Part shown: positions 44,576-54,500 of the stretch, in pieces | Layout: every line of letters begins with the position of its first letter | How positions within the stretch are numbered: the stretch's first letter is position 1 | NCBI RefSeq assembly: GCF_900188275.1 | Contig: NZ_FZNY01000001.1 | Span: 930,001 to 994,000, forward strand | Length of the DNA: 64,000 nt | DNA from: Dokdonia pacifica | GTDB lineage: Bacteria > Bacteroidota > Bacteroidia > Flavobacteriales > Flavobacteriaceae | Direction: 5' to 3' | Program-made: the position numbers and the translations under genes | Notes under the pieces: model-generated | The model's database searches: none | Seen by the model: only the letters and a program-made list of their open reading frames with translations | What the model was told of the DNA's origin: nothing

Positions 44576-47530
44576 TTAAAGCCTGACTTTACTCAATGTA
44601 ACTTTTTTATGTTCTCTTAAGAGTTTGACCATTTTTACCTCTTTTGTTTCATTAGGTAATCCATAATCTTTATAAAAGGTATATTTTATGAATAATGGAA
44701 TTAAATAATCATTAGCAAGATCGGCGTACTCAAGATTAATCAACCATTCTCCCTCAAAAGCATCATCTAAAACAAATTCTTCTATAGAAAATCCTTCTCT
44801 TGTAGAGTTTTCAAATTTCTGAGATTTTGATGAACTCCAATCAAAAAAGCGTTGATCTGGACTTACAAATTTTATTTTAAATGTTGCTTTAGGTTCTGAC
44901 CAATGAAGCACAAGCCTACCATCCATGGTACTATTTGTCTTTGTAAAATTATCTAATACTTCATTAGAGAATAATTCTTCTCCGTATAGGCTCACCATTC
45001 TATTTAGCTCATTGGTGAGTAAAGGTTTTAGGGTATTAAAATCGATATTATTGATTTCATTTACAAGCATTCTTTTATATAAATCTAATGCCTGATCATA
45101 CGCTCCATTTACTTCATAAATCATAGCAAGATCTCGATGAGATTGTGCTTGTAATGGCCGTATTCTAGCTATTTCTTCATACAGATATTCTGCTTCTTTG
45201 TATTTTTTATATTGTTCAAAATAACCCGCTACAATACGAAGTAGTTTTGGGTTTTTAGGAGCTAGCGTCAAAGCATTAGTAATAATGTCATATGCAATAT
45301 CAGTATCCCATTTTGACATAATTTCTGAAGCCGCAATAAAGTAGTTTACGTCAATGATATTGGGGCTATTCTCTTTATAATTTTGATATGCGTTCTGAAA
45401 GTCAGTTTCTTTTGTAAGTGATTCTATAAAAAGAGTGTTAGAAAAAGAAGTCTCGTAAAATGCTAAATTATCGGTGTATTTGTTTAGTAGTTCTTCTTTC
45501 TCTTCTAGTATTCCATCTATTCCTCGTTGGAATTTTTTAGTTCGGATTACGATAAGTCCACCACTGGCTTGACCTCCAAATCTATTCGCCGCGGTCATTG
45601 GATTAACAATGGAGATGCTAGATACTTCTTGAGGATCAATATACGGTGCGCTTCCCTGCTCAAAAATCAGTCCGTCAATCATAATACCTGGTAGGCCTTG
45701 AGGTATTCCTGGAGATCTGTACCCTCTAGGGAAAATAAAAAACCCACGCTCTCTTCTAACAAATGTCTTATCCAACAAAACATCCTGCAAACGACTGTAA
45801 TGCGCATCTATATCTGCACTAGTGATTTCGTCTATAGCATAGGTTACTCGTTTTCGTTTTGTAAAAGGAATTGATTTCTTTTTTGATTTACCCGTTAATG
45901 TAACCTCATTCAAGAGGTCTCCCTCTGGTCTCATCTTTACACGTAATGGTAAAGAGGTCTCGGTAATTCGTACAACTTCTGTTTTAGCCCCAACATAAGA
46001 AAATGAAAGATCATCTCCCTCACCTGCTTGGATACTAAAATTCCCTTCAGCATCTGTTACCTCTTCTATATAAGTACCTATTATGCGTACGTTAACCCCC
46101 TGAAGAGGAATACTATCTAGAGAAACAGTACCCTGTATCCAATAATTTTTATCTTCCTTTTGCGCATACACTTCAAAATCTTCCAGATCATACTGTAAAA
46201 AAGACAATGCTCTTTTGGTAGTTGTTTTTGTTAAATTTATATAGTGTCCATCTGTATATAAAGAAAGTCTCTGAAGTCTTTCTTGATTACCTTGTGGCAA
46301 AGAATTTATTGTAAATACTGGAGCATCATATGTTGTTTTTAAAGATCCGATATATGATGTTGCATCAGAAAATAAAAAAACAAGATCAGGATCAAAATCT
46401 GAAGCATAACTTATATGATCATAATTTGCTAGTCCGTCATAAAACACCTCTTCTAAGGTTTTTTTAAAAGCACTATTAGAAACATTCTTTTTAGTATCAA
46501 AATAAAAGACATCTTGAATACTACTATTAAATACGATCAATTCTACTTTTAAACTGTCTAATGATTGTAAATAAGTAGACAACAATTCATATTCCTTTTC
46601 AAAATTTCGCTTTGTCATACCTCGGGAAGCATCCCAAAATAGGGTAATACGTTCTGGCACTTCTCGCTTCTTATCAAGGTCATAAAACTTGCTTTTTAAT
46701 TGCCCTACTTTTAAAGAAAAAGCGATACCGTTTCCTCGATATCTTTTCCAGCCATCTTGGCTTATAGCTCTTGTAAAAGAAATAACTCTAGTATCTGCTC
46801 CTGCGATTGCAATAGCATGTTGTTTTCCATATACTTTTACAAGCTCTATACTTACAACAACATCGTCATCTACAATAACATTATGAGGGCTAAGATCAAT
46901 CAAAATGTCTTTTTCTCCTTTATGTACTGTATGATAAATTTGAGCATTTACTAGATTCTGGGAAGGATGTCTTTTTTTATAATCATACACATTTACACGA
47001 AGCAAGACACTATCTGTTTTATTTTCAATAAGCTTAAAATTAAGAGTAAGTAGTTTTGTTTTCTCTTTCTTAATTCGAATTCTTGTTGCTATTTCACCAC
47101 CTAAACCTTGCTTGTCTTTCCAATAACCAAAATGGTTATTTGTATAATTCTTATACCCTATTGTTTTTTCTTCTTCTATAAACTCTTCTAAATACACCTC
47201 ATCCAATCCTATTGGTTCTGAAGAGAGTTTAATTACAGAAAAATCTTGTAAAGGGTCTCTTAGTTCTCCTATAGTATATGTCTTTGTTGTATACCCAACA
47301 ATAGATATTTGCAAAATGTCTTTAGACGATAATCGTTTAGGGATTACAAACTCAAAAAAACCATTTTCATCAGTAACCGTCCCTATTCCTTTCTTTACAA
47401 CACCTACGTTTACATAAGGAATAGGTTTTCCAGTAGACTTATCTACAACTATAGAACTAAGTGTAGTTTGCCCTACTGCAATATGACTAGCTAGGAAAAA
47501 AATAACGCATGATATAATTATATTTTTCAT
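44576..47530 (-). CDS. Plug-domain array protein B (type II, one module)
   Basis: 984 residues. Signal peptide (SHIAVGQ, about 1-20). Carboxypeptidase-regulatory-like domain at about 22-105 (STGKPIPYVNVGVVKKGIGT). An extra beta-sandwich-like domain at about 115-290 (KQGLGGEIATRIRIKK ... LNFKLIENKTDSVLLRVNVYD) is found in flavobacterial carboxypeptidase-like proteins. vWA-like domain at about 293-430 (LFWDASRG, LANYD, LFSDAT; MIDAS partly kept). SusC N-terminal domain at about 463-545, plug at about 560-665 (LPGIMIDGLIFEQG, RFGGQASGGLIVIRTK), TPR-like repeats at about 745-880 and DUF2135-like domain at about 880-945. It lacks the ALVxGNDY linker of its neighbours. No barrel. Confidence 0.85.
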   Translation of the reverse strand: MKNIIISCVIFFLASHIAVGQTTLSSIVVDKSTGKPIPYVNVGVVKKGIGTVTDENGFFEFVIPKRLSSKDILQISIVGYTTKTYTIGELRDPLQDFSVIKLSSEPIGLDEVYLEEFIEEEKTIGYKNYTNNHFGYWKDKQGLGGEIATRIRIKKEKTKLLTLNFKLIENKTDSVLLRVNVYDYKKRHPSQNLVNAQIYHTVHKGEKDILIDLSPHNVIVDDDVVVSIELVKVYGKQHAIAIAGADTRVISFTRAISQDGWKRYRGNGIAFSLKVGQLKSKFYDLDKKREVPERITLFWDASRGMTKRNFEKEYELLSTYLQSLDSLKVELIVFNSSIQDVFYFDTKKNVSNSAFKKTLEEVFYDGLANYDHISYASDFDPDLVFLFSDATSYIGSLKTTYDAPVFTINSLPQGNQERLQRLSLYTDGHYINLTKTTTKRALSFLQYDLEDFEVYAQKEDKNYWIQGTVSLDSIPLQGVNVRIIGTYIEEVTDAEGNFSIQAGEGDDLSFSYVGAKTEVVRITETSLPLRVKMRPEGDLLNEVTLTGKSKKKSIPFTKRKRVTYAIDEITSADIDAHYSRLQDVLLDKTFVRRERGFFIFPRGYRSPGIPQGLPGIMIDGLIFEQGSAPYIDPQEVSSISIVNPMTAANRFGGQASGGLIVIRTKKFQRGIDGILEEKEELLNKYTDNLAFYETSFSNTLFIESLTKETDFQNAYQNYKENSPNIIDVNYFIAASEIMSKWDTDIAYDIITNALTLAPKNPKLLRIVAGYFEQYKKYKEAEYLYEEIARIRPLQAQSHRDLAMIYEVNGAYDQALDLYKRMLVNEINNIDFNTLKPLLTNELNRMVSLYGEELFSNEVLDNFTKTNSTMDGRLVLHWSEPKATFKIKFVSPDQRFFDWSSSKSQKFENSTREGFSIEEFVLDDAFEGEWLINLEYADLANDYLIPLFIKYTFYKDYGLPNETKEVKMVKLLREHKKVTLSKVRL

Positions 47531-47538
47531 AATAAGTC

Positions 47539-47554
47539 CGCTTTCGCGAAAGCG
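47539..47554. repeat. TTTCGCGAAA palindrome between proteins B and C
   Basis: 16-bp perfect palindrome filling half of the 31-base gap. On the minus strand it lies after the protein C stop and upstream of the B start, with no good T run. Confidence 0.9.
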
Positions 47555-47561
47555 TATAAAA

Positions 47562-50500
47562 TTATAATACCACTTTCCCTAGTGTTACTTTATCCGATTG
47601 TTTAAAGAGTTTTACTACTTTGATTTCCTTCGTTTCCTGTGGTGTTCCATAGTTTCTGTATACTGTATACTTTAAGAATGGCGGTAATACATAGTCTCCT
47701 TCATCTCCTAAATATTGGATATTAATTATCCACTCACCACTAGGCGCATCATCAATAATAAACTCCTCAGATTGATATCCTTGTGCTTGTTCATCTTCTA
47801 ATCGTTCTCTATTTTCCTCTAGTGTATGTGTCCATTTAAAAAACTTCTTGTCTGGATTCACAAACTGAAACTCAAACGGTACCGAACGATCTGACCAATC
47901 TATCACCATACGAATATCTATATCAAAATCTGTACGTAACCATTCATTTGGAAAACGATCATAATCCACTTGATCTTTGTGTAGTGCTAACAAATGACTT
48001 AACTCATTACGAAGTGATTTTTCTAAACCTTGAAAATTAACGCCCTTGATCTGCTCTCCTAGCATGTTATAGTACAACTCCAAAGCTTCATTATACTTTC
48101 CTATCTCTTGGTAAGCTAATGCTAAATCTCTATACGATTGTGCCTCAGATGGAGCGATCTTTAAGATACGTTCATATATTAAGGCTGCATTTTCATAATC
48201 TCCTGATGCCTCATAAATATAACACAGGGTACGTAAGGCTTTGGTATTGTTTCTTGAGATATATGCTAGATCTGCACGTACTTGATCTGCCATTATACTA
48301 TTGATTCCATCAAAATATTGTGCTACATCTACATAAAACTCTAATGGAGATTCTTGAGTTCTTGAGATGCGTTGATACATCTCAAATTGATCCTGTGTGT
48401 TAGGAATTTCGCGTAAGCGTAAAATATATTCTGGTAAGCTAGACGTATCCAACGTTCTAGTAGATGATTCTGTATACTCATTGCCACTTACCAGTGCTGA
48501 CTTCTGTGCCTTCTTAGCTTTGTCCTGGAAACTAACCTCCTTGGTCTTAATTAAAAAAGCGCCGCCTGCGGCTAAGCTTCCATAACGTGAAGTAGCCGTT
48601 GTAGATTTTAATACCGTAATACTTGCTATTTGTTGTACATCTAGAAAATTAGGAGGATCTTGATATGGTGTACCATTAACGATCCAAATAGGAGGAACTT
48701 CTGTCAAAACAGATTGTGTTCCGCCTCGTATTTTATACACTACTTCACTGCCGCTATACAAGCCGCCTTCTACAGAAACACCAGAGACCTTTCCTGTAAT
48801 GAGTTGTTGTAAATTGGTTGCGCCAGCAGCAAAATCATTCTCCGTTAGCTCTGAAGCTGCATATCCTAATTTGTCTTTGTTGACACGCTTGCCATCATTG
48901 CTTTCTATAGTATTGTCTACACGTTTGCCTCCAGAGACTACTATTTCATCTAACTCGTCATTCTTTGGCGTAAGCTCAATACTTCCTACATTTTGTGTTT
49001 CTATCAATAGCTCTTTGGTAAACATGCCTACTTTACTTATTACCAAGACATCGCCTAAAGAAGCTTTTATTTTAAAAGCGCCTTGAGCATTTGTATATAC
49101 TTCATCAAAACTTCCTTTACGTGTAATCGTAGCGTCTTCTAAAAACCCTTTTGGAGATCTCACAACACCACTTACTAATACCTTAGAAGAACTACCCAAT
49201 AAAGGATCGGATAAAGATTTTATTTCTTCTCCTGCATAATCATTGCCTTCAATTAATGGAGAAGGAATTTCTTCTGCACTTCCACTTGCAAAATTACTTG
49301 TTGTAATTTCTACCACACCACTCTTTCCTAAAGTGCCATAACGTATAGATCCCATCACAGATTTTATGATAGAAACACTCTCAACACGATCTGGGCTCAC
49401 AAAAGGTCTTGGTGTTTCTGGTGGAAATATCGAACCATCTATAACAATAAGCATTGATCCATTTCTTCCTGAAACAGTGAGTCCTTGTCTTGGGTCTTCT
49501 TTTGCAGAAATTCCTGCAAACTTTCCATTTAATGCAGTCCCTAAATCTGGTGCTCCAGGAGAAATTTCTTCTCTTCGTAATACTTTTATATCATAGCCTA
49601 CTTTATCTCTATTTTCTAAACCCCAAGCTGTCTGCACCTTTTCTTTTTCTTCTTTTTCTCTTCCATCAGCATTAAGTACAACTTCATCTAACACATCATT
49701 TTTAGGAACTAAATCAATAGTATACGATGATTTATCACCAATCATAAAACTTTTAGGATACATCCCTAAATAGTAAACAATCCATTCTTCTCCTTCATTT
49801 GTAGGGATTTTAAACGTGCCATTTGCCTTAGAAACATACTCTTCAAAAGTTCCTTTTTTTACAATAGTGGCTCCTTGAATAGGTTTTCCTAAACTTGTTA
49901 TTTTTCCTGTAACCTGTGTTTTTCCAGAGATTACTCCAGCAGTAATGTCTTGTACCTCTTCTTCATATTTGTTGTCTTTTATCAGGGCTGAATTTCCTCT
50001 CTTCTTTTTAGATAACGCTACAACTTTAGTTGTAATAATAACAGCAAAGCCTGGAATAATAGGGCCATAACGACTTGTTGTGGTTGGAGAATCTTTTATG
50101 ATAATAGATTCTATATCTTTATCTACAATGGCAAGCGCTTCATCTATATTAGAAGCTTCTCCTCCATTAATATAAAATTTGGGACTTACTCCTTTTATAA
50201 GTACTCGTACACCTTCTGAAGTATATACAATGCGAACTCTTTTAAAGTTATCTCTAAGGACGTATTCTAAAGTTTTTGCATCAGGTGTGATATCATCTGC
50301 TGTTATATAACGATCAAGCGCACCTGTTACTCCTCCTGGAATATGAGGAGACACTTTTCTTCCTCTTATTTCTTTATTACCTACAATAATCTTCTCGATC
50401 TTTTTTTCTATAACTACTTCATCTAATACATCGCTCTCTGGCAATAACTCAACAGAAAGTGTTTTTTCTCCAGACACCAATACATCTTTGGGATACATTC

Positions 50501-51482
50501 CCAAATAACGAAATTGTAAAACATCTCCATCACTTGCAGGTATCTCAAAACTTCCATTAGACATGGTAAGATATTCTGTCAAATCTCCCTTCTTAATAAT
50601 AGATACTTCTTGCAATGGCTTTCCAAGACTCTCTACACTCCCACGTATGATTGGGCCTTGAGGTTTTTGAATGACTGTCTTAGTACTAGATACTTTTCCT
50701 TCGCCTGTATATGCTTGTAATAAGTTAAACCTCCCTTGTGTATATGAAGCCAATGAGCGCATATAGTCTGCCTCAACATCAATATTCTTACTTGCAATAG
50801 CATACACAGGAACTTCTTGAGATACCATGAAGGTTCCATAGTTAGGGTTTCCATTAGAACTCAGTATCACAGCATCTGCAGTTGCAACATCCAATACATC
50901 ATAGTTAGAAGGGCCGTTGTAGATCAAGCTATTTACGCTTTCGCGAAAGCGGGTAATGTCCCCATTACGAATCGTAAGAAACTCCTCACTGCGCACCTTG
51001 TAATCAAACACTACAAGTCGCAGTCTCAACTCCTTATAACCAGACACATAATTTTGCACATACCCAACCTCTGCTTCCACATCTCTACCTTGCATATCTT
51101 CCGAAACATCCCAAAAAACAGTCAGATCATTAACCTGCTTTTGCTTTTGCTTCTTAGAGATAGGTGCTAACTCTATCTTACTTGATCTATTAAAAAGTGT
51201 ACGTACTTTCTCTGCATCTAATCGTACAGATTCATAACCATTAGCACCAACGATAAGCTCACTATCTGAAGTTAAAACCTCATGATATTTTCTGTAATTA
51301 AAAAAGCCTTTGGCGTTTGTAATCTCACCAACACCTTGATTGTTAATTCCTACACGTGCTTCTGCGATAGGTTGTTTCGTTTCTGAGTCAATAACAGTAC
51401 CTCGAAATACTGTCTGAGCCATAGCCATCGTACTACATAATAGTATGAGTACTATACTGGATAGTTTGTTACGTGTTTTCAT
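47562..51482 (-). CDS. Plug-domain array protein C (type I, three modules)
   Basis: 1306 residues. Signal peptide (TMAMAQ). Carboxypeptidase-regulatory-like domain at 25-105. vWA-like domain at about 118-255 with degenerate MIDAS (FWDVSED, GPSNY, LSSNGN). Three SusC N-terminal plus plug modules start near residues 276, 524 and 770, each opening with a G.V.S.GKPL/IQ or VRSPKG pattern, then LDEVV, a plug, and RYG....G...I.TK/TTS. Linkers ALIKDNKY, PLIEGNDY and ALVSGNEY follow the plugs. TPR-like repeats at about 1030-1150 and DUF2135-like domain at about 1190-1260 end the protein. The palindrome at 50939 encodes RFRES in the vWA domain. The C-terminal half is nearly identical to protein D. Confidence 0.87.
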   Translation of the reverse strand: MKTRNKLSSIVLILLCSTMAMAQTVFRGTVIDSETKQPIAEARVGINNQGVGEITNAKGFFNYRKYHEVLTSDSELIVGANGYESVRLDAEKVRTLFNRSSKIELAPISKKQKQKQVNDLTVFWDVSEDMQGRDVEAEVGYVQNYVSGYKELRLRLVVFDYKVRSEEFLTIRNGDITRFRESVNSLIYNGPSNYDVLDVATADAVILSSNGNPNYGTFMVSQEVPVYAIASKNIDVEADYMRSLASYTQGRFNLLQAYTGEGKVSSTKTVIQKPQGPIIRGSVESLGKPLQEVSIIKKGDLTEYLTMSNGSFEIPASDGDVLQFRYLGMYPKDVLVSGEKTLSVELLPESDVLDEVVIEKKIEKIIVGNKEIRGRKVSPHIPGGVTGALDRYITADDITPDAKTLEYVLRDNFKRVRIVYTSEGVRVLIKGVSPKFYINGGEASNIDEALAIVDKDIESIIIKDSPTTTSRYGPIIPGFAVIITTKVVALSKKKRGNSALIKDNKYEEEVQDITAGVISGKTQVTGKITSLGKPIQGATIVKKGTFEEYVSKANGTFKIPTNEGEEWIVYYLGMYPKSFMIGDKSSYTIDLVPKNDVLDEVVLNADGREKEEKEKVQTAWGLENRDKVGYDIKVLRREEISPGAPDLGTALNGKFAGISAKEDPRQGLTVSGRNGSMLIVIDGSIFPPETPRPFVSPDRVESVSIIKSVMGSIRYGTLGKSGVVEITTSNFASGSAEEIPSPLIEGNDYAGEEIKSLSDPLLGSSSKVLVSGVVRSPKGFLEDATITRKGSFDEVYTNAQGAFKIKASLGDVLVISKVGMFTKELLIETQNVGSIELTPKNDELDEIVVSGGKRVDNTIESNDGKRVNKDKLGYAASELTENDFAAGATNLQQLITGKVSGVSVEGGLYSGSEVVYKIRGGTQSVLTEVPPIWIVNGTPYQDPPNFLDVQQIASITVLKSTTATSRYGSLAAGGAFLIKTKEVSFQDKAKKAQKSALVSGNEYTESSTRTLDTSSLPEYILRLREIPNTQDQFEMYQRISRTQESPLEFYVDVAQYFDGINSIMADQVRADLAYISRNNTKALRTLCYIYEASGDYENAALIYERILKIAPSEAQSYRDLALAYQEIGKYNEALELYYNMLGEQIKGVNFQGLEKSLRNELSHLLALHKDQVDYDRFPNEWLRTDFDIDIRMVIDWSDRSVPFEFQFVNPDKKFFKWTHTLEENRERLEDEQAQGYQSEEFIIDDAPSGEWIINIQYLGDEGDYVLPPFLKYTVYRNYGTPQETKEIKVVKLFKQSDKVTLGKVVL
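50939..50948. repeat. In-frame TTTCGCGAAA copy in protein C
   Basis: Encodes TRFRESVNSL in the vWA-like domain, residue about 178, the same site as the copy in protein D. Confidence 0.9.
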
Positions 51483-51527
51483 ATAATAGCGTCTCTTATA
51501 TATGTTTTTCTAAAATTATAGCCTTAC

Positions 51528-54500
51528 TTATAAAACTACCTTCCCTAAGGTTACTTTGTCTGATTGCTTAAAAAGCTTTACCACTTTGATTTCTTTTGTC
51601 TCTTTCGGAGTTCCATAATTTCTGTATACCGTATACTTTAAAAATGGCGGTAATACATAATCTCCCTCATCTCCTAAATACTGAATATTAATTAGCCACT
51701 CACCACTAGGTGCATCGTCAATAATAAACTCTTCAGATTGATATCCTTGTGCTTGTTCTTCCTCTAATCGTTCTCTAGTTTCTTCCAATGTATGTGTCCA
51801 TTTAAAAAACTTCTTGTCTGGATTCACAAACTGAAACTCAAAAGGTACTGAACGATCTGACCAATCGATCACCATACGAATGTCTATATCAAAATCGGTA
51901 CGTAACCATTCATTTGGAAAACGATCATAATCTACTTGATCTTTGTGTAGTGCTAACAAATGACTCAACTCATTACGAAGTGACTTCTCTAAACCACTGA
52001 AGTCAACACCCTTGATCTGCTCTCCCAGCATGTTATAGTACAACTCCAAAGCCTCATTATACTTCCCAATCTCTTGGTAAGCTAATGCCAAATCTCTATA
52101 CGATTGTGCCTCAGATGGGGCAATCTTTAAGATGCGTTCATATACCAATGCAGCTTTATCATAATCTCCAGATGCTTCATAAATATAACACAGGGTGCGT
52201 AAAGCTTTGGTATTATTCCTTGAAATATACGCTAGGTCTGCACGTACTTGATCTGCCATATCTTTATTGATTCCATCAAAATATTGTGCTACATCTACAT
52301 AAAATTCTAATGGAGATTCTTGGGTTCTTGAGATGCGTTGATACATCTCAAATTGATCCTGTATGTTTGGTATTTCGCGTAAGCGTAAAATATATTCTGG
52401 TAAGGTAGAAGTGTCCAATGTTCTAGTAGAAGACTCTGTATATTCATTGCCACTTACCAAGGCTGACTTCTGTGCCTTCTTAGCCTTATCTTGAAAACTA
52501 ACTTCCTTGGTCTTAATTAAAAAAGCACCACCTGCGGCTAAAGTCCCATAACGAGAGGTTGCTATTACAGATTTAAGTACGCTAATGCTCTTTATTTGTT
52601 GTACATCTAAAAAGTTAGGAGGGTCTTGATATGGAGTACCATTCACAATCCAAATAGGAGGAATCTCATTCTCTATAGACTGATTACCGCCTCGTATCTT
52701 ATAAACAACTTCGCTACCGCTATACAAACCACCTTCTACAGAAACACCAGATACCTTTCCTGTAATAAGTTGTTGTAAATTAGTAGCTCCAGCAGCAAAA
52801 TCATTCTCTGTAAGTTCTGAAGCGGCATACCCTAATTTGTCTTTGTTGACACGCTTGCCATCATTACTCTCTATGGTATTGTCTACACGCTTATCTCCAG
52901 AGACAATTACTTCATCTAACTCATCATTCTTAGGTGTAAGTTCAATACTTCCTACATCTTGAGATTCTATTAATACTTCTTTGGTAAACATACCCACCTT
53001 ACTCACTACAAGTATATCACCTAATGATGCTTTTATTTTAAAGGTTCCTTTAGCATCTGTATATACCTCATCAAAACTCCCTTTACGCGTAATCGTAGCA
53101 TCTGCTAAAAACCCTTTTGGAGATCTCACAACACCATTTACCAATATCTTAGAAGAACCATTCAATAAAGGATCTGATAAGGATTTTACTTCTTCTTCAG
53201 CATAATTATTGTCCTCAATTAATGCAGAAGGAATCTCTTTTGCGCTTCCACTTGCAAAATTACTTGTTGTAATTTCGACAACACCATTTCCTCCTAAAGC
53301 ACCATAACGTACTGATCCTGCTAACCCTTTAGTTATGGAAATACTCTCTACACGATCTGGACTAATAAATGGCCTTTCAACATTTGGCGGATATATAGCT
53401 CCATCTATTACAATTAACATTCTGCCTTTGTCTGGTCTTGACTCACCTCTACTATTAAAAACGGTCAATGTACTTTCATCATTAGCTCTAATTCCTGCAA
53501 ATTTTTGATTTAACACTGCTACTAAATCTGGAGCTCCAAGAGAAATATCTTCCTTTTTAATTTCTTTTATATCATAGCCTACCTTATCTCTGTTTTCTTT
53601 ACCCCAAGCTGTCTGGACTTCATTTTTTTCTTCTCCTTTTCCGTTAAGCACTACTTCATCTAATACATCATTTTTAGGAACTAAATCAATTGCATACGAA
53701 GATTTATCACCAATTATAAAGCTTTTAGGGTACATCCCTAAATAGTAAACAATCCATTCTTCTCCTTTCTTTGCAGAGATTCTGAAACTACCATCTACTG
53801 CAGAAGTAGATTCTTCAAAAGTTCCTCGTTTTATAATAGTAGCCCCTTGGATAGGCTTTCCTAAACTCGTTATTTTTCCTGTAATTTGAGTTTTAGTATC
53901 ACCTATTTCATTTTCAATAATAGGCACCTCTTCTTCATAATCATTGCCTTCAACCAAAGCAGAGGGAACAGGTTTATCTTTAGAGACAAAATCTATCGTA
54001 TCAATAAAAATAGCTCTTCCTATAATTCCTACTATATTTTTCTTTACAGATACCGTTGCTATATTTGTAGGATTAACTGCAAAAAATTCAATGTCTTTTA
54101 CTGGGTTTCCATTGATGTAGTAAGCCGCTGCATCATTTCTAATAGAAACGCTCTCAAATCCGGGTTTTGTATCTACATAAACACTTGAGAATTTACCCTG
54201 TAGCCCAAATGCTACATTTGTCCACCCATCTATATTTGTATCATCTCTTGTAATGGTCTGAACATCAAAAGAACCTAAAAATGGATCTTTATACCTTCCT
54301 GTTTCAATATCAGCTCCTCTCTTTACAGGTTCTTTTCCTTTTCCAGAGATTTCCACTTCGTCTAGCACATCACTTTCAGGAAGTAAATCAACTTCGACCT
54401 CTTTAATATTATCTTCTATAACGATAAGTTTTGGATACATTCCTAAGTAATTTATTGATAGAATATCTCCTACTTCGGCAGGGATTTTAAAGCTTCCATC

